Shown here piece by piece: positions 5,205 to 6,702 of a stretch of 6,702 nt of DNA (position 1 is the stretch's first letter; each line of letters starts with the position of its first letter). A program made the position numbers and the translations under genes. The stretch spans positions 1 through 6,702 of the forward strand of contig JAFUBJ010000361.1 of NCBI GenBank assembly GCA_017460265.1. The letters run 5' to 3'. The notes beneath the pieces are model-generated. The model was not told the DNA's origin. It saw nothing but the letters and a program-made list of their open reading frames with translations, and made no database searches. The stretch is from Atopobiaceae bacterium (GTDB lineage Bacteria > Actinomycetota > Coriobacteriia > Coriobacteriales > Atopobiaceae).

Positions 5205-6638
5205 CTACCTGAGGGCCAGAGGGACGCGCCCTGCCCCCTTGAGCTGCCCCAGCAAGACGTCGCGATCGTTTTCGACCTCGCCATTGATGACCGCAAAGAG
5301 CAGCTCGTCCTGCACGCGCCTGACAGCTGGTCCGGGTGCGATGCAGAGGGTGTCGATGATGTCCCAGCCATTGACGGCAAGGTCAGAGACCTTCAGCGGG
5401 GGATGTTTGAGCAGCTCTTGGCGAACGGCCAGCGTAATGACATCCAAGTCGCGAACATAGAGCGCGGCGCGTGGAACCTTGGACACCGCGTCGGAACGCT
5501 TAAGGTCTATCAGCTGATAGATGAGAGCGCAGGCATCCCCCGGGTACACCTGTTCCAGCTTGACGAGCGTCCGCCGAATGGAACGTGGCGTTGGGTGCAT
5601 TACGTGGTCATGGAAGCGTATGAGCGCACAGATACGCGCGATGTAGGACTTGGGGAAGGCCAGACGATGCAGGATCTCTTGGGCCATCTTGGCACCCACC
5701 TTGGGGTGACCGAAGAAATGTCCCCGGCCCGACGCGTCCAGCGTGAACGTCGCAGGCTTGGCCACATCGTGCAGAAGCGCTGCCCACCGAAGCTCGGCCG
5801 AAGCGCACCCCGCTGTGAACTCCTCGCTTGCACGGCAAACGTGAATCGTATGCTCGTACACGTCATAGGCATGCCACGGGCTTCTCTGGTCAAATCCCAC
5901 CATGGGCTGCAGCTCAGGAATTGCGGCGCACAGGACCTCAGGCTCGGCGAGCATGGCCCAGGCAACCTTTCCCGAACGTACGATGCCGTCCATCTCCTGT
6001 CCAATGCGCTCCTGCGCAATGTCTGCTAGGCCGGGAGCCGCCTCAACGAGAGCCCGATGCGTCTTCTCCTCAATCGTGAACCCCATGCGCGCGGCAAAGC
6101 GGACCGCCCTGAGAACGCGGAGCGCATCCTCGGCAAAGCGGCGTCGTGGATCCCCTACGGCACGAATGATTCCCGCCTCAAGGTCCTGGACGCCCCCAAA
6201 GGGGTCAAGGAGCCCCCGCACGGGATGATAGGCAAGGGCATTGACCGTAAAGTCACGCCGAGCGAGGTCTTCTCGCACGTCGCGCACAAAGCGCACCTCG
6301 TCGGGGTGGCGGTGGTCGGAATAGTCACCTTCCACGCGATAGGTGGTGATTTCGATGGGCTCTCCGTCAACGACGGCAGTCACGGTGCCATGGGCGACGC
6401 CCGTCTCGTGCACCGGAATGCCAGCGGACGTAAGCGCGGCCTTGGCGTCTTGCCAATGCGCAGAAGATGTTATGTCAACGTCATGCGAGGGGGCACCACG
6501 CAAGGCGTCGCGAACCCATCCGCCCACGACCCATGCCTCAAAGCCAGCCTGCTCGAGCACGTCAAGCGCGCGCAGGGCGTGGGCAGGAAGGTCATATGCA
6601 AGTCCATAGTCTGAAAAAGACACGGCCAAGATTCCCAT
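5205..6638 (-). CDS. cca: CCA-adding tRNA nucleotidyltransferase with HD domain
   Basis: The enzyme adds or repairs the 3' CCA of tRNAs in the cytoplasm using CTP and ATP. Counted from the ATG at 6638 (477 residues), the nucleotidyltransferase head has VVGGWVRDALRG (37-48) and the metal-binding DVD (53-55). It continues with RRDFTVNALAY (127-137), LDPFGG (144-149) and the EDALRVLRAVRFAARMGF region (170-187), all hallmarks of class II CCA enzymes. An HD phosphohydrolase domain follows: His256 and His263, LLHD (288-291), His311 and HD at 343-344, as in many bacterial CCA enzymes. The frame stays open to an ATG at 6689, but that ATG lies in the apparent -35 box, so 6638 is preferred. No clear ribosome binding site precedes 6638, so the start is the least certain point. 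Both tRNAs in the window encode CCA, so for them the enzyme would act in repair. Confidence 0.93.
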   Translation of the reverse strand: MGILAVSFSDYGLAYDLPAHALRALDVLEQAGFEAWVVGGWVRDALRGAPSHDVDITSSAHWQDAKAALTSAGIPVHETGVAHGTVTAVVDGEPIEITTYRVEGDYSDHRHPDEVRFVRDVREDLARRDFTVNALAYHPVRGLLDPFGGVQDLEAGIIRAVGDPRRRFAEDALRVLRAVRFAARMGFTIEEKTHRALVEAAPGLADIAQERIGQEMDGIVRSGKVAWAMLAEPEVLCAAIPELQPMVGFDQRSPWHAYDVYEHTIHVCRASEEFTAGCASAELRWAALLHDVAKPATFTLDASGRGHFFGHPKVGAKMAQEILHRLAFPKSYIARICALIRFHDHVMHPTPRSIRRTLVKLEQVYPGDACALIYQLIDLKRSDAVSKVPRAALYVRDLDVITLAVRQELLKHPPLKVSDLAVNGWDIIDTLCIAPGPAVRRVQDELLFAVINGEVENDRDVLLGQLKGAGRVPLALR

Positions 6639-6659
6639 CGGATTGGCGCCATTGCAAAA

Positions 6660-6689
6660 AGTATAGCGCTGAGGGCATCGGTTCGTCAT
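6660..6689 (-). promoter_or_regulatory. Promoter of the CCA-enzyme gene
   Basis: Read on the minus strand, ATGACG (6689-6684) and TATACT (6665-6660) match the -35 and -10 consensus at 4/6 and 5/6, with 18 nt between. Transcription would start around 6653-6655, only about 15 nt before the ATG at 6638. This placement argues against using the upstream ATG at 6689, which would lie inside the -35 box. Confidence 0.55.
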
Positions 6690-6702
6690 CGTGCTATGCT
6701 GC

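Noticed and set aside
5106..6029. Plus-strand open frame of 307 codons opposite the CCA-enzyme gene
   Set aside because: It is fully antisense to a gene with all catalytic motifs, and its translation shows no family features.
6690..6702. TATGCT at 6695-6700 as a -10 box for a divergent gene beyond the right edge
   Set aside because: No matching -35 box lies at a usable distance, and too little sequence remains to judge.

Overview
The window looks like a high-GC Gram-positive chromosome, most likely an actinobacterial lineage such as Coriobacteriia (Olsenella, Atopobium or Collinsella type). This is inferred from a GC content near 60% in most genes, strong purine-rich ribosome binding sites, a GlnH-like lipoprotein and an HD-fused CCA-adding enzyme. 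Taxonomy was not checked against any database.

Layout. Positions 1-140 hold a weak promoter candidate and no gene I can support. Positions 141-307 hold a plus-strand tRNA-Gln(CUG) and tRNA-Glu(CUC) pair, both with the 3' CCA encoded, closed by a clear intrinsic terminator at 316-337. Positions 338-889 are non-coding and unusually rich in symmetric repeats. Cluster A (375-497) has four copies of an 18-nt unit arranged forward, reverse, forward, reverse. Cluster B (543-714) has four copies of a 27-nt unit arranged forward, forward, reverse, reverse, and can fold into one long hairpin. A smaller palindrome lies at 725-771. A plus-strand EamA/DMT-family transporter follows (890-1807).

Everything to the right of 1838 is on the minus strand. 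Read in the direction of transcription, it starts with a CCA-adding tRNA nucleotidyltransferase with an HD domain (5205-6638), then a SpoU/TrmH-type RNA 2'-O-ribose methyltransferase of noticeably lower GC (4286-5122). Next comes a polar amino acid ABC uptake operon: binding lipoprotein (3360-4163), permease (2553-3221) and ATPase (1838-2572). The permease and ATPase genes overlap by 20 nt. A long hairpin with a U-rich tail lies between the binding-protein gene and the permease gene. It probably leads to more binding protein being made than membrane parts.

How it works together. The ABC genes form a complete importer, probably for glutamine or another polar amino acid. The RNA methyltransferase and the CCA enzyme are RNA-maturation genes near two tRNAs whose CCA ends are already encoded, so the enzyme would serve mainly in repair for these tRNAs. 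The part least explained by known families is the repeat-rich stretch at 375-771. I do not see a defence system, CRISPR array, insertion sequence or other multi-gene novel system.
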